From assembly GCA_002862125.1 (NCBI GenBank), contig PHSP01000001.1, positions 1,143,501-1,207,500 on the forward strand: DNA of 64,000 nt. Direction: 5' to 3'. The notes beneath the pieces were generated by a model. The model searched no databases, had not been told where the DNA came from, and saw only the letters and a program-made list of their open reading frames with translations. Positions 44,532-54,100 of the stretch are shown piece after piece. A program made the translations under genes and the position numbers. The number at the start of each line of letters is the position of its first letter. The first letter of the stretch is position 1. Source of the stretch: Methylobacter sp. KS41. GTDB taxonomy: Bacteria > Pseudomonadota > Gammaproteobacteria > Methylococcales > Methylomonadaceae.

Positions 44532-45638
44532 CTAGACTTTAGGCATCTGCCTTAGTTTTTCAACAACCTTGTCGCCAAACTCAATCGTGTTAATCATTGT
44601 GACGCCGCTGCCGGGTTTGGAAAGGTCGGCGGTGGAATATCCGTCGGCAAAGACTCCCTGCATCGCGGCCCAGACATTCTTCGCCTCTGCGGCCATATCA
44701 AAACTGTTTTCCAGCATCATCGCAACCGAGCCGATCATCGAGTAAGGATTGGCGATATTTTTACCGGCAATATCGGGTGCAGAGCCGTGAGAAGGTTCGT
44801 AGTAGGCTTTGTCATCGCCCAGGCAAGCGGAAGGCATCAGCCCCAGTGAACCCAGAATACCGCCGCCCTGGTCACTGAGAATGTCACCGAACATATTTTC
44901 CATGACCATGACATCAAATTGGGTCGGCTTGAGACAAAGGTTGGTAGCGGCTGAATCAACCAGTTGGTGGATAACTTCGACATCCGGATAGCCTACAGCG
45001 ACTTCGTCCAGTATCTCGTTCCAGAGCACGCTGGATTTCAGGACATTGCTTTTGTGGATGTTATGCAATAATTTTTTGCGTTTTCCGGCCAATTTGAACG
45101 CCTGGTGCAAAATACGGCTGATCTGCAATTCATCATATTCCAGCGTTTCCTTAACATAGCGCAAGCCCTGCTCGTTGATACCCATTTCCTTATGGCCAAA
45201 ATAGAGACCGCCCACCAATTCGCGCACCATAATAATATCAATCCCTTCACCGATGATTTCAGGCTTTAACGGGGAAAAATGAGCTATCGCCTTGGGCAAG
45301 GAAACGGGCCGGAAGTTGGCGTAGGTATTGTAACGGCGGCGTAACGGCAGCAAGGCTCCACGTTCCGGCTGTTTATCAATGGGAATCTTTTTGGATTCTT
45401 CGTGACTCAAGCCTATCGTGCCTTTGAGAATAGCATCCGCCTGATCGCAAATTTCGATGGTCGACTGCGGAAATGCATCGCCGAATTCAAAGTAGGCGCA
45501 GGCGCCGAAAGCGGCGGGCATCAGCTCAAAAGAGACAGCGTTGCGTTCTTCAATAACTTTAAGGACTTTGATGGCTTCCTGTGTTATTTCCGGGCCGATA
45601 CCGTCGCCGGCTAACACCGCGATTTTATAATTTTTCAT
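44532..45638 (-). CDS. 3-isopropylmalate dehydrogenase family enzyme
   Basis: A 368-residue NAD-dependent beta-decarboxylating dehydrogenase. IAVLAGDGIGPEITQEAIKV is the N-terminal nucleotide region; LPLRRRYNTYANFRPV and IIMVRELVGGLYFGHKE hold the substrate Arg residues and Tyr. DILSDQGGGILGSLGLMPSA has the metal-binding Asp pair and EPSHGSAPDIAGKNIANP the adenine-binding loop. The VTSVDKANVL motif of standard LeuB is replaced by LLHNIHKSNVLKSS, keeping the Lys. It is therefore a LeuB-like enzyme, perhaps a paralogue. leuCD is not adjacent, and a terminator follows. Confidence 0.85.
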   Translation of the reverse strand: MKNYKIAVLAGDGIGPEITQEAIKVLKVIEERNAVSFELMPAAFGACAYFEFGDAFPQSTIEICDQADAILKGTIGLSHEESKKIPIDKQPERGALLPLRRRYNTYANFRPVSLPKAIAHFSPLKPEIIGEGIDIIMVRELVGGLYFGHKEMGINEQGLRYVKETLEYDELQISRILHQAFKLAGKRKKLLHNIHKSNVLKSSVLWNEILDEVAVGYPDVEVIHQLVDSAATNLCLKPTQFDVMVMENMFGDILSDQGGGILGSLGLMPSACLGDDKAYYEPSHGSAPDIAGKNIANPYSMIGSVAMMLENSFDMAAEAKNVWAAMQGVFADGYSTADLSKPGSGVTMINTIEFGDKVVEKLRQMPKV

Positions 45639-45882
45639 GTATACCTTGTTGATGTCAATTTGTAATTCAAGAAGTGAAGCTTCGTAATTTCCGCTATTTT
45701 ACTTTATTTTCTATTGAGAGCCGCAGTAAAAAAGGGTTTAGCCGGTAAGCACTGTTGAAAAAATATTTTATTGATGCCGCTTCTGATATAGGTCATAGTT
45801 TGAACATTTAAAGCCTGTACAAATGGCCTCGATTTATCCAAAGTTTGCTATTCAATCCGGGAACTATCTAAAGAGAGTCTAA

Positions 45883-46365
45883 GTGATGCAACCTTATGCA
45901 AAAATTCTTGTTATAAGCGGTTTTTTATTGTCATGCATGCCTGTTTTTGCTGACTCGTACGGAATGAAACCTTACCCTCCAGCGGAGGACGGCTACAAAA
46001 GAATGGTCATCCATTTACCAGCGCTGACCGATGAAGATGCCAATAAACTGGAGCTAATCATCGGTAAAACAATAAAAGCGGACTGTAACCGCCACTGGTT
46101 CGGCGGGCAGTTGACCGAAGAAGTTGCAAAAGGCTGGGGGTTTCCTTATTTCATCCTCAAATCCGTGACAGGACCGGCATCAACGCTGATGGCCTGCCCT
46201 CCGGATATGAAAGAACAAGAGGCATTCGTACAGGTGCGTGGAGATAGCGCATTATTACGCTACAATAGCAAACTGCCTGTCGTTGTGTATGTTCCGGCCG
46301 GTTTCGAGGTTCATTATCGAATTTGGACTGCCAGGGAAGAGTCAGGCGCGGCGCAGGCGGAATAA
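45883..46365 (+). CDS. eco: Ecotin, periplasmic serine protease inhibitor
   Basis: A 160-residue secreted protein. MMQPYAKILVISGFLLSCMP then VFADS is the signal peptide. KRMVIHLPALTDEDANKLEL, IGKTIKADCNRHWFGG, STLMACPPD and LRYNSKLPVVVYVP match ecotin closely. Met103 is the P1 residue of the reactive loop, and Cys68 with Cys105 form the conserved disulfide. Ecotin inhibits trypsin-, chymotrypsin- and elastase-like proteases as a dimer, protecting against host or predator proteases. A possible substrate-side partner is the lone trypsin-like protease at 19361-20170, although that is speculative. Confidence 0.93.
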   Translation: MMQPYAKILVISGFLLSCMPVFADSYGMKPYPPAEDGYKRMVIHLPALTDEDANKLELIIGKTIKADCNRHWFGGQLTEEVAKGWGFPYFILKSVTGPASTLMACPPDMKEQEAFVQVRGDSALLRYNSKLPVVVYVPAGFEVHYRIWTAREESGAAQAE

Positions 46366-46549
46366 GGCATCAAGACCGTGCTTCCGGTTCAGGCTTGGCA
46401 GCCGCAACTCCCGCATGGCCAGGAAAAGATTGAGCGAGTGGTTTTGCATGCTTGGCGATAAGGAAAAAATTTTGATCATTAAAACGGCTTATGTAACCAT
46501 TTAACTTTCAGGTATTGCCTTTTCTTTCTTTAATTTTACAGGAACAGTT

Positions 46550-46993
46550 ATGCGTTTATATTCAGGTTATTTAAAACAGCCGCTGCTTTATCCGGCTCTC
46601 CTCGGACTATCGATTGCGATTAACGGCTGTTCGCTTTCATATAGTTCAAAAAGCATTTCAGACTCGACCAGTTCCATTGTCAGCAGCCCTTCCTCGGTTT
46701 CCGGAAAAAGCAAAAAATATCAGAATGAAATCGCTGATTATACGGTGGCTTATATTAAATCTTCACAACCCGGCGCGGATTACACCTCTTTTCTCAAGGG
46801 CTTGAGTGATATTGCAGCAAAAGAAGGCGTTACCAACTGGGACCAGGATTCGTTGACCTATACGGGTATCGGAATCGGTTTAAAGAAAGCCGGAACAGAA
46901 GGCGCCGCCTATGAAACTTATAAAAAGAATTTTGCCGGCGGCGATTCTAATAAAATGGAAGAAATTCAGAGCGGTTACGAGTCCGCGGAATAA
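46550..46993 (+). CDS. Putative lipoprotein of unknown function
   Basis: A 147-residue protein with LYPALLGLSIAINGCSLSYS, a lipobox ending in Cys at about residue 27. A Ser-rich linker follows, then a domain containing YQNEIADYTVAYIKSSQPGA and WDQDSLTYTGIGIGLKKAGT. It looks like a conserved small lipoprotein with a putative-lipoprotein domain of helices, but I cannot name a family. It begins 184 bases after the ecotin gene and is followed by a large secreted protein gene. Confidence 0.7.
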   Translation: MRLYSGYLKQPLLYPALLGLSIAINGCSLSYSSKSISDSTSSIVSSPSSVSGKSKKYQNEIADYTVAYIKSSQPGADYTSFLKGLSDIAAKEGVTNWDQDSLTYTGIGIGLKKAGTEGAAYETYKKNFAGGDSNKMEEIQSGYESAE

Positions 46994-47047
46994 GCTTCCG
47001 TCCCAAGGATTTACCGTCCGTTTAATAATAGGCTTCAATGGCATTGC

Positions 47048-49033
47048 GTGTTAACCATGCGCCTTAACTTGAAGCCTTTTTTCATCCACGCTGCTCTTAT
47101 AGCATTGTATCTATGTTCAGCCTCGGCTCCAGCCGCATCGTTTGAATACCTTTATATCGAAGCGAGCGAAGGCAATTCCAGCGGGGGACACAGCGCCATA
47201 CAATTCGGAGATGAAATTTATCATTTTCAGCATCATGATTCCGGCTTAATTCGCCTGCTCAGGCAGGATAAACAGGAATTTCATTTTCTATATCGTTTTT
47301 TGCAGAACCGTCGCATTCATTTGAGCAAGATTGAGGTGTCAGAAGATACCTTTAACAGACTCAACGAACATTTCAAGTTGCAGTTTCTGGCGCAGGATCA
47401 ACAGTTCAAACAACTGAACGATTTACATAAGGATCGTGTTCTGTTGCGTCGCTTGTTAAATCAACAAAGTTCCGGCAATGCCATTTTGGATGCTGAATTT
47501 TATTCGGTTTTACGGCTGAATGGAGCAGGACTTTTTTATGCCGGACAGGAATTGTCCGGTCAAAAAAACGACCGTTACCCCAGAAAGTTAAATGATGTGC
47601 GATCTCAATCGTCAGGCATTATTGAAATGTTGCGCAAGAAAATCGGGCAAAACTATGGCCAAAATTATCTTGCGCATCGCCGGGAGCAAATCACAAGCGA
47701 AATTAAAACCTTAAAGCCCAGTCGTTGGCCGGCAACATCATCGATTTTGTTGAAAGACAATTTTACCCCTGCAATTAATTCATTTGCGGACAGATATGAA
47801 GATTATTTAACCGGACTGGTTGCGATCAAAGTACTCATGGAAGACCGGCCCTTAAGTCCAGACGCTTATTTTCTGACGCATGAGCCGGTGACTCCGGAAG
47901 AAAAAACGACATTGGATCGATTACGGGATCAGATGTCCTTAAATTTGTTAAGGTCTGTTGATTCAGCACGGCCTGATTGGGGCTATGCTGTTTTAGTCAA
48001 TATGGCGAGGTTTGTCGCGGTTGACCTTTCTTTACAGTTGGGACAATGGGTTTTTATTGACGATTTTGCCATGGACAGTGAATGGGTCGGCGCTGATCAA
48101 TTTGCACGATTTCCTGAACAAATGCAAACCCAGATTGACGATGCCTTGGCCAATCTGGTGCACACCCGTAAAGCATTGTTAAACCTTGGCGGTCTTACCG
48201 AAGCCAACTACAGCAAGCTTGAAATGTCAGCTAACCGGTATTTTGAACTACTCAAAGTCAAGGAACACAAAGCTGTCCGCTTTATTGGTGAAAAGGCGCT
48301 GCCAACTAAAAGTGTCAATCTGCCGGAAGATTGGCTGGTTCCCGGATTAAGTCGGCAACAATTAATGACGGCATTAAGCGAGCTTGAAAACTACGAAAAT
48401 CAGCTGTTCCATGAACTGGAGGAACGTTACCGGTATAATTTGCTTACCCGTAATTGCGTTACCGAATTGTTCAGAACGATTGATCTGGCTTTGTTGCAGG
48501 AAAACGAATCGGACGAAAGCCCATTGAAACAAGCAGAACTGATAACGCAAGAATCCATTCAGCGCCTTGGCGGCAACATTTCAGCACCTTATAATTTTAT
48601 TCCTTTTGTGTCGTTCAAGTCGGTGCAAGAGCGCTATAAGGTAACGGCAAGCGCGGTGTTGAATTCCTACCGCGGCCGGCAATTAGAAAACCTTTATAAG
48701 AAAAATAATGGGTTGATGACTGTATTGCGGGAATCCAACATCTTCACAAGCACTGTGTACGCCTATAATCCGGAAGACGCTTTTTTTGTTTTTTTCACCG
48801 ATGACAATTTTATCTTCAGACCCATTTTCGGGCTATTCAATACCGCGGCCGGAATTGGCCAAAGCGTATTTGGCTTTTTTAGCTGGCCTTTTGATGCCGG
48901 AAAAAATCTTAAGTCAGGGGCGACAGGCGTTTTAATGAGCCTGCCAGAATTATTGTTTGTCAATATGCGCAAAGGCAGTTACAAATATTTGTCTTACAAA
49001 CAATTTGTAAATGATGAAAAATCGAAATATTGA
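47048..49033 (+). CDS. Secreted protein with possible permuted papain-like active site
   Basis: A 661-residue protein. MRLNLKPFFIHAALIALYLC with the Ala-rich end ASAPAASF is a signal peptide. Near the N-terminus EGNSSGGHSAIQFGDEIYHF carries a His, and near residue 475 YNLLTRNCVTELFRTIDLAL carries a Cys in an NC motif. This His-first, Cys-later order, with GHSxxxFG and RNCxxxxxxxI, is that of circularly permuted NlpC/P60-LRAT-type papain folds. The middle is helical and charged. A hydrophobic C-terminal third contains a probable membrane hairpin (about 600-640). A function in cell-wall or lipid hydrolysis is inference only. Confidence 0.7.
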   Translation: MLTMRLNLKPFFIHAALIALYLCSASAPAASFEYLYIEASEGNSSGGHSAIQFGDEIYHFQHHDSGLIRLLRQDKQEFHFLYRFLQNRRIHLSKIEVSEDTFNRLNEHFKLQFLAQDQQFKQLNDLHKDRVLLRRLLNQQSSGNAILDAEFYSVLRLNGAGLFYAGQELSGQKNDRYPRKLNDVRSQSSGIIEMLRKKIGQNYGQNYLAHRREQITSEIKTLKPSRWPATSSILLKDNFTPAINSFADRYEDYLTGLVAIKVLMEDRPLSPDAYFLTHEPVTPEEKTTLDRLRDQMSLNLLRSVDSARPDWGYAVLVNMARFVAVDLSLQLGQWVFIDDFAMDSEWVGADQFARFPEQMQTQIDDALANLVHTRKALLNLGGLTEANYSKLEMSANRYFELLKVKEHKAVRFIGEKALPTKSVNLPEDWLVPGLSRQQLMTALSELENYENQLFHELEERYRYNLLTRNCVTELFRTIDLALLQENESDESPLKQAELITQESIQRLGGNISAPYNFIPFVSFKSVQERYKVTASAVLNSYRGRQLENLYKKNNGLMTVLRESNIFTSTVYAYNPEDAFFVFFTDDNFIFRPIFGLFNTAAGIGQSVFGFFSWPFDAGKNLKSGATGVLMSLPELLFVNMRKGSYKYLSYKQFVNDEKSKY

Positions 49034-49498
49034 TCCTGGTTTTATCGAATCTGTTAAGCATTTTAATAAAATTGATGAGGTGCAACAAACATCGAAGGTG
49101 TAAAAAAATCTGTGTAAACTGCCTTTATTTTAAAAGAGATCACAGTCGACACACGACCTTTTTCTGTCATTGGGCATAGCGAAAATCGTATGACAGGTCT
49201 GATCGCCATAGCCGCCCTTAGCAATCATCAGCATCAAAAATATATATTGAAGTGGTTGACCGTTTTGTTGGATGAAGTGCAGCACCCAGAACGATTGATT
49301 ATTATGCGTTCAGCCAGACTAGAATGGCAATAAGGTATAGGTTGAAGATTGTGAAATGGAGAACCCGAAAATAATCCCGTTAAAACAATTGGATACACGA
49401 AGGTTGTGTATCTTTGACAGGATTATGGGTTTGATTTGACTGGTATCTTATTATTACCAAGGTTTTTCGCTCGATAATCATAATGTCCTGACAATTGA
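49034..49498. other. Intergenic stretch, nothing firm
   Basis: It contains a 47-codon plus-strand frame (49190-49333, MTGLIAIAALSNHQHQKYIL) without recognised similarity, and short inverted repeats. It may hold the terminator for the convergent genes on either side, though no clear T-run stem is visible. Confidence 0.35.
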
Positions 49499-50191
49499 TT
49501 AATGTTTACGGCGTTTGAAACCTATCAGTCCCAAGATGCCAGTACCGAATAACCATATTGCTGCGGGTACAGGGACGGAGGAAACATTGCCGGGGCTGAC
49601 TGCCCATGCGGAGAACTTGTTAAACTTATTTGTGGTGACCTGGAGTCCAACTTGGGAAACGAAGTACCACGCACCGTCTTGAAAGGACGAGGACGGGTCT
49701 TGCTCTGTTCCAGACCAGTACGCAGAAGTTTGAATATTACTGAATAAGCCATAATCGCTGTTATGGTTGGTGGTAATTGAAGAACCAGGTGCCTCGCCCA
49801 AATTAGTGTTAAAAAGCGTGGCCAGTTCGGTTAACGATGGCATCACCCAGTTACTGTAGCCCTGATACTTCGTGTGATCTAAATAAGCAACAAAGGCTTC
49901 TGCTCCATACCAAGAGACATCTCCATTGCTACCAAAGTCACTGTTTATCAATGTGTGATTGCCTTGGGAATCAGTAACGGAGCTTACCTCTGTCATGATA
50001 ATTGATGCTAAATCAGCACTGCCTGATTCCATGGTGCCTAACAAGTTACCATCTACAGTCCATTTGATATTTGACGCACTATCGTAAACTAAACCGTTGC
50101 CGACAAGAGAAAGTGAGTTGGCATTGACTGTGGCGGAGCTAAAGCTGATCATAATGCCCAAAGCCACTATAAGGAATTGTGTATGGAGCAT
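49499..50191 (-). CDS. PEP-CTERM-type surface protein with DUF1566 (Lcl) domain
   Basis: A 230-residue protein. LIVALGIMISFSSATVNANS is a signal peptide. The centre (LVYDSASNIKWTVDGNLLGT, YSNWVMPSLTELATLFNT, YWSGTEQDPSSSFQDGAWYF) is the Lcl-like DUF1566 module. The C-terminus VPVPAAIWLFGTGILGLIGF with the basic tail KRRKH is the VPxxP variant of the PEP-CTERM sorting signal, recognised by exosortase. Expected fate is removal of the tail and transfer to exopolysaccharide or the outer surface. The exosortase gene itself is not in this window. Confidence 0.85.
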   Translation of the reverse strand: MLHTQFLIVALGIMISFSSATVNANSLSLVGNGLVYDSASNIKWTVDGNLLGTMESGSADLASIIMTEVSSVTDSQGNHTLINSDFGSNGDVSWYGAEAFVAYLDHTKYQGYSNWVMPSLTELATLFNTNLGEAPGSSITTNHNSDYGLFSNIQTSAYWSGTEQDPSSSFQDGAWYFVSQVGLQVTTNKFNKFSAWAVSPGNVSSVPVPAAIWLFGTGILGLIGFKRRKH

Positions 50192-50520
50192 AATATGAAA
50201 TCCTTCTAAATTGGGAATTCATAAGTTTATAACACCCAAAATCATACCGGTCAAATAACGGTTTTGTTACAAAACTGGGGATTGGATTATCCCCACCAAA
50301 ACCCAAAACTATCTAAAAATCGTCCCCACTTTTCTATTGCACATATAACTAATTGAAATTTAATAAGTATTTAAATGACCATAATTCTTTATTAGTATCA
50401 TAGGCAATTAGCGGCACCCTGTAGGACAGCTTTACGACTGAAACCCGCCATTCAAAACGAAAAATCCAATTAAACCGAATGTCTCTGATTGGCCGATGTC
50501 TGCCTATCGCATCAGCCAGA
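50192..50520. other. Upstream half of a gene-poor region
   Basis: No gene seen. It carries the promoter side of the PEP-CTERM gene and leads to the palindrome at 50521-50596. Confidence 0.35.
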
Positions 50521-50596
50521 TAGAGTACGCACCGCGTACCTTTTCATGTCATGGATGATATGACGGGCTTGAAAATGGTTTGCGGTGCATACTCTA
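50521..50596. repeat. 76-base long palindrome
   Basis: The outer arms TAGAGTACGCACCGCGTACC and GGTTTGCGGTGCATACTCTA match as inverted repeats at 17 of 20 positions. Pairing continues inward (TTTTCA with TTGAAAA and GTCAT with ATGAC, with bulges). The outer arm itself contains GTACGC-ACC-GCGTAC. This could be a miniature palindromic element or the template of a structured RNA. Confidence 0.7.
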
Positions 50597-50937
50597 CGTC
50601 TTTGTCAACAGGATAAATTTTGCAGGGTAAGCCACAAATTGAAGAAAACATCTGAATCAATTGATTAGCAGATAACCTTTGGTGATCCTGTGAATAAACC
50701 GGGTAGTTTGCGAATTTCCCAACTGCATAATGAAATCAGCGGCAAAAAACCATGGTTTTATGAACTGATCAGACCGGATTTACCCGTGATAAAAAAAATC
50801 TTTATTAGCATTTACTAAACTAGTAAACTAGACATATTTCCTGAATAATCGGCTTATAATTTACGTGAAAATATATATATTATTCATTTACTTATAATGA
50901 GTTATTGAAATACTGAGCTCCGGTAAATTAATTATAC
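50597..50937. other. Gap before the small Cys-rich protein gene
   Basis: No recognised gene. The A/T-rich part near 50800-50935 is probably the promoter region of the small gene that follows. Confidence 0.35.
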
Positions 50938-51180
50938 ATGGACAATACCACACTAATAAATCAAGCCAGACGTCTTTATGCGGACTTACACGTCAAACAA
51001 TATGCGCTATCCGTAGAAAACAAAAGCGGGTTTGATCGTCTTGACCATCTGGTAACATGCGCTTATTGCCGTTATGTACGCCGGTTAAATCGCTGTGTTT
51101 TGTGTTATCAGCATCGGTTAAATGACTGCAATGGCTATTTTTGTCCGCCCCCTCGAAAAGATAAAATTTGCAGTAGTTAA
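50938..51180 (+). CDS. Small Cys-rich protein of unknown function
   Basis: An 80-residue protein with CAYC, CVLC and later CNGYFC, the order expected for a zinc-binding unit. The N-terminal half is helical and basic (LINQARRLYADLHVKQYALS). Regular spacing of Cys pairs and absence of other motifs suggest a small zinc protein. It is convergent with the 1380-residue protein gene, whose stop lies 17 bases away. No family is known to me. Confidence 0.6.
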   Translation: MDNTTLINQARRLYADLHVKQYALSVENKSGFDRLDHLVTCAYCRYVRRLNRCVLCYQHRLNDCNGYFCPPPRKDKICSS

Positions 51181-51197
51181 TGCTTTTGGCTTCTGCT

Positions 51198-54100
51198 TCA
51201 TTGCTTTTCAGCTCCGGCAACCGCCGGTTTTTCCCTTGCCGCCGCTTTATTCCATAAACCGTTGCTTGAAAAGCAGCTCCAGCCCCATTTAAGCCAGTCA
51301 AGCAATGACACGGCAAGCCATAACGCCCAGGCTAACATCAACAATCGATATACTAGTAGAGGAACGGAAATCACAGTTGCTGCGGGCAAAACCGCTTGAC
51401 TCCTGTCCTGGTACCAGTTCAATAAAAAGGCCGAGGACTGGTTGCCGGTGATCTGCATATCCGGTGAACTCAGCAGACCCTGGGCAACGGCAGCAAATAA
51501 AACACCCAGCGCCAGCACAGTTAAGCCGCCAATAATAATTTGCAGGGCGTTAAAATAACGCCAACCGGCTGCGGTTTGCTTCGCTCGCCAGCCTAGCAGC
51601 ATTAACCACGCGATAACGATGCCCGCCGATGCCATCGGTATTTGGCTTAAGCCCACCAGCAATAAAAACCAGTGCCGGCTTTTTAACGGCGTCAGCGGAA
51701 TTTTCCCAAGTCCTAAAGACAGGATAAAAATAACAACCAACACGCCCCAGAATAAAACCGCCGGTCCCATTCTGGGCCCCATAACGAATAATACCCAGCG
51801 ATCCTGGCCCAGACCGATACTCAAACCGGTATTGACGCTATCCTGGCCCAAATCAAGCGTAGGCGTTGTTGTCGCGGTGGAGATAGCTTTGGTTTCCTGC
51901 CAGCTTACCAGGACATCCTGTTTGCCGGGATTGACCGGCAGCATCAGTTTTCTGCCTTGCTGCCGGATTGGTTGTATTTGCCCATCAATGACTACCGATT
52001 GCAGCACTGCTTTTTCAGGCAAGGTCAGCGTATGTTGCGCACCCTGGGAACTTCTCAGGCTGATTTTTAATTCAGCATCCTGGACGCGCTGTCCGGGTCT
52101 AATGGCTAGCGAACTGCTGTCAATTGTCAGGGTTCGCCCTTCCACCGCCTGGGGCCGGGTAATTTGCAGCGTAACTTTTTCGCTTGGCCAGGGACGCCAT
52201 TCTGGCAGCCATCGCCCTTCACTATTCAAATGAATCATAGTGATGCCGGATGGATCAATATGCCAGATAGGGCTCACATCCGCCTTCCAGACCTCGATCC
52301 ATTGGTCGGTTTGCGGAGCAATCAATTCAATGTTTTCTGATTTCTCCAGCGTGGATTCCCATTGCATTACAGTTTGCCGGGCTGTCATGTTCACTTCAAC
52401 AGCATGATCTATAACATGAACTCCCGGACTGACAACAGACTCGCCTTGAAGCAAGGGAACAGTTAAAACTACTGCGGAATCCGCAGGGGAAATTCTGATA
52501 ATTTGGGTTATGACGCGCCAATCCAGACCCAAAGCCAACAAACGCTCGACGCGGACAAAGGGCGGCAAAACTCCGGGTTCCAATAGCGGATTGGTTTTAT
52601 CCTCCTTGGCTTGTTGTATGCGGGTGAATTGTAATTGATCATCCGGCCAGCCGTTTTCATGCAAACCGGTAACTTCCCAGGCAGATTTCTCAACGGTGAC
52701 CCGGTTCGGTTTTAGCGGCAAAGGCAGCGTGAATTTGCTTAATAAAGGCGTTAAACCTTTGAGAATAACCTTGTGTACGCCTTTTGTCAGATTAATCCAT
52801 AACGTATTGTTGTTACGATACAATGCCTGAGCGGGTTCGCCATTATCAAGAACCTGGTTGGGAAACCATTGATTGTATTCCGAAGGTAAAGGCAAAGTCA
52901 CTGATTCCTGCGCATCAATACGCAAGACAATGTCAATGGTTTTATCGGTAATCGCGATGTTCATTTGCTCAATTTGAGCGCAACCAGGCAGGCAATCGGG
53001 TATCTCCACTTCCTGCAGCCTGCTTTTTAATTGATTTAATAATGCCTCGCTGGGAAAATCGGCATAGACCTTTGGCGAAGGGATAGACAGGAGGGGTAAC
53101 AATAAAAACCATGGCAAGAATGATGATGCCTTGTTCCCAATACCCAGCCTGGATAAGAAATCGGGCTTGAATTTATCCGCCACGCCAAACATCACTAATG
53201 CCAGCAGGGCAACCAAAGCTACGCGCAGGAAATTTAATAACATCGTCATCCTGGGTGATAAATACCATAACTCCAGTTGCTGATCCGAATCTACGGAACC
53301 GTTCCATGATAAATAAATCCTGTTCCATTGCCATTGCGGCAAGCCGGGACCGGTTTGCACTTTAGCTTTGGGATCGATGCGTTCAAGACTTATCGAGCTG
53401 CCGGCGTAATAAGCGCTTAATGCATTTTGTTCCGGCAAGGCGCGATTATACACGGCTTTGCCGCTTTCTCTTTTCGCCATTCCCCCCAGTTTTTGCTGTG
53501 CGGCATCCATGGCTTCCATCGGCATGGCAGCCGGCATTGAATTCACCTGATTATCAGTCCTGCCGGCAACCTGAATAGTTTGCCAGGGATATTCCAGTTG
53601 TGGATAAATACCCATGCGCACCTGAGACACCATAAACGGTACGGCTATCACCACCAATGCCAGCCAACAGGCATTAAGATACCAACGCGTCAACTTATAA
53701 AACCTGCCTTGCGGCAAAACGCCCAGCAATGCCGTTGCCGCCAGAATATTGAGCCAAACATAATGCGGAGCGCCGGGTTCGTGCCAGATGGTAATCAGTG
53801 TTGCCAAAGCCAGCGCTCCCCAATAGCGATTCCAGAGCCTTGCAGTTGCGAGAGCCGTTATCAGCACCAGAAATAAATCCAGCAGCGTCCAGCGGGAAAT
53901 CCAGCTATCGGGCACGTTATCGACACCGCTGGCCGCCAATAAACGCCAGCCCGGCGGCAGATTAAGCTCGGCTCTCACGGCGCGAAACCCTTGTTCCCAG
54001 CCAACTGCGCTTAAGGTGCCAATATCGCCTGATATGAGGCTATCGGCGTCGAGCATGACCATGCCTCTTCTCACTTCCACGCCCTGCTTGCCGGTTCCGG

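Noticed and set aside
51619..52233. 204-codon plus-strand frame
   Set aside because: Antisense to the 1380-residue protein gene; its translation lacks any motif and looks like a mirror of it.
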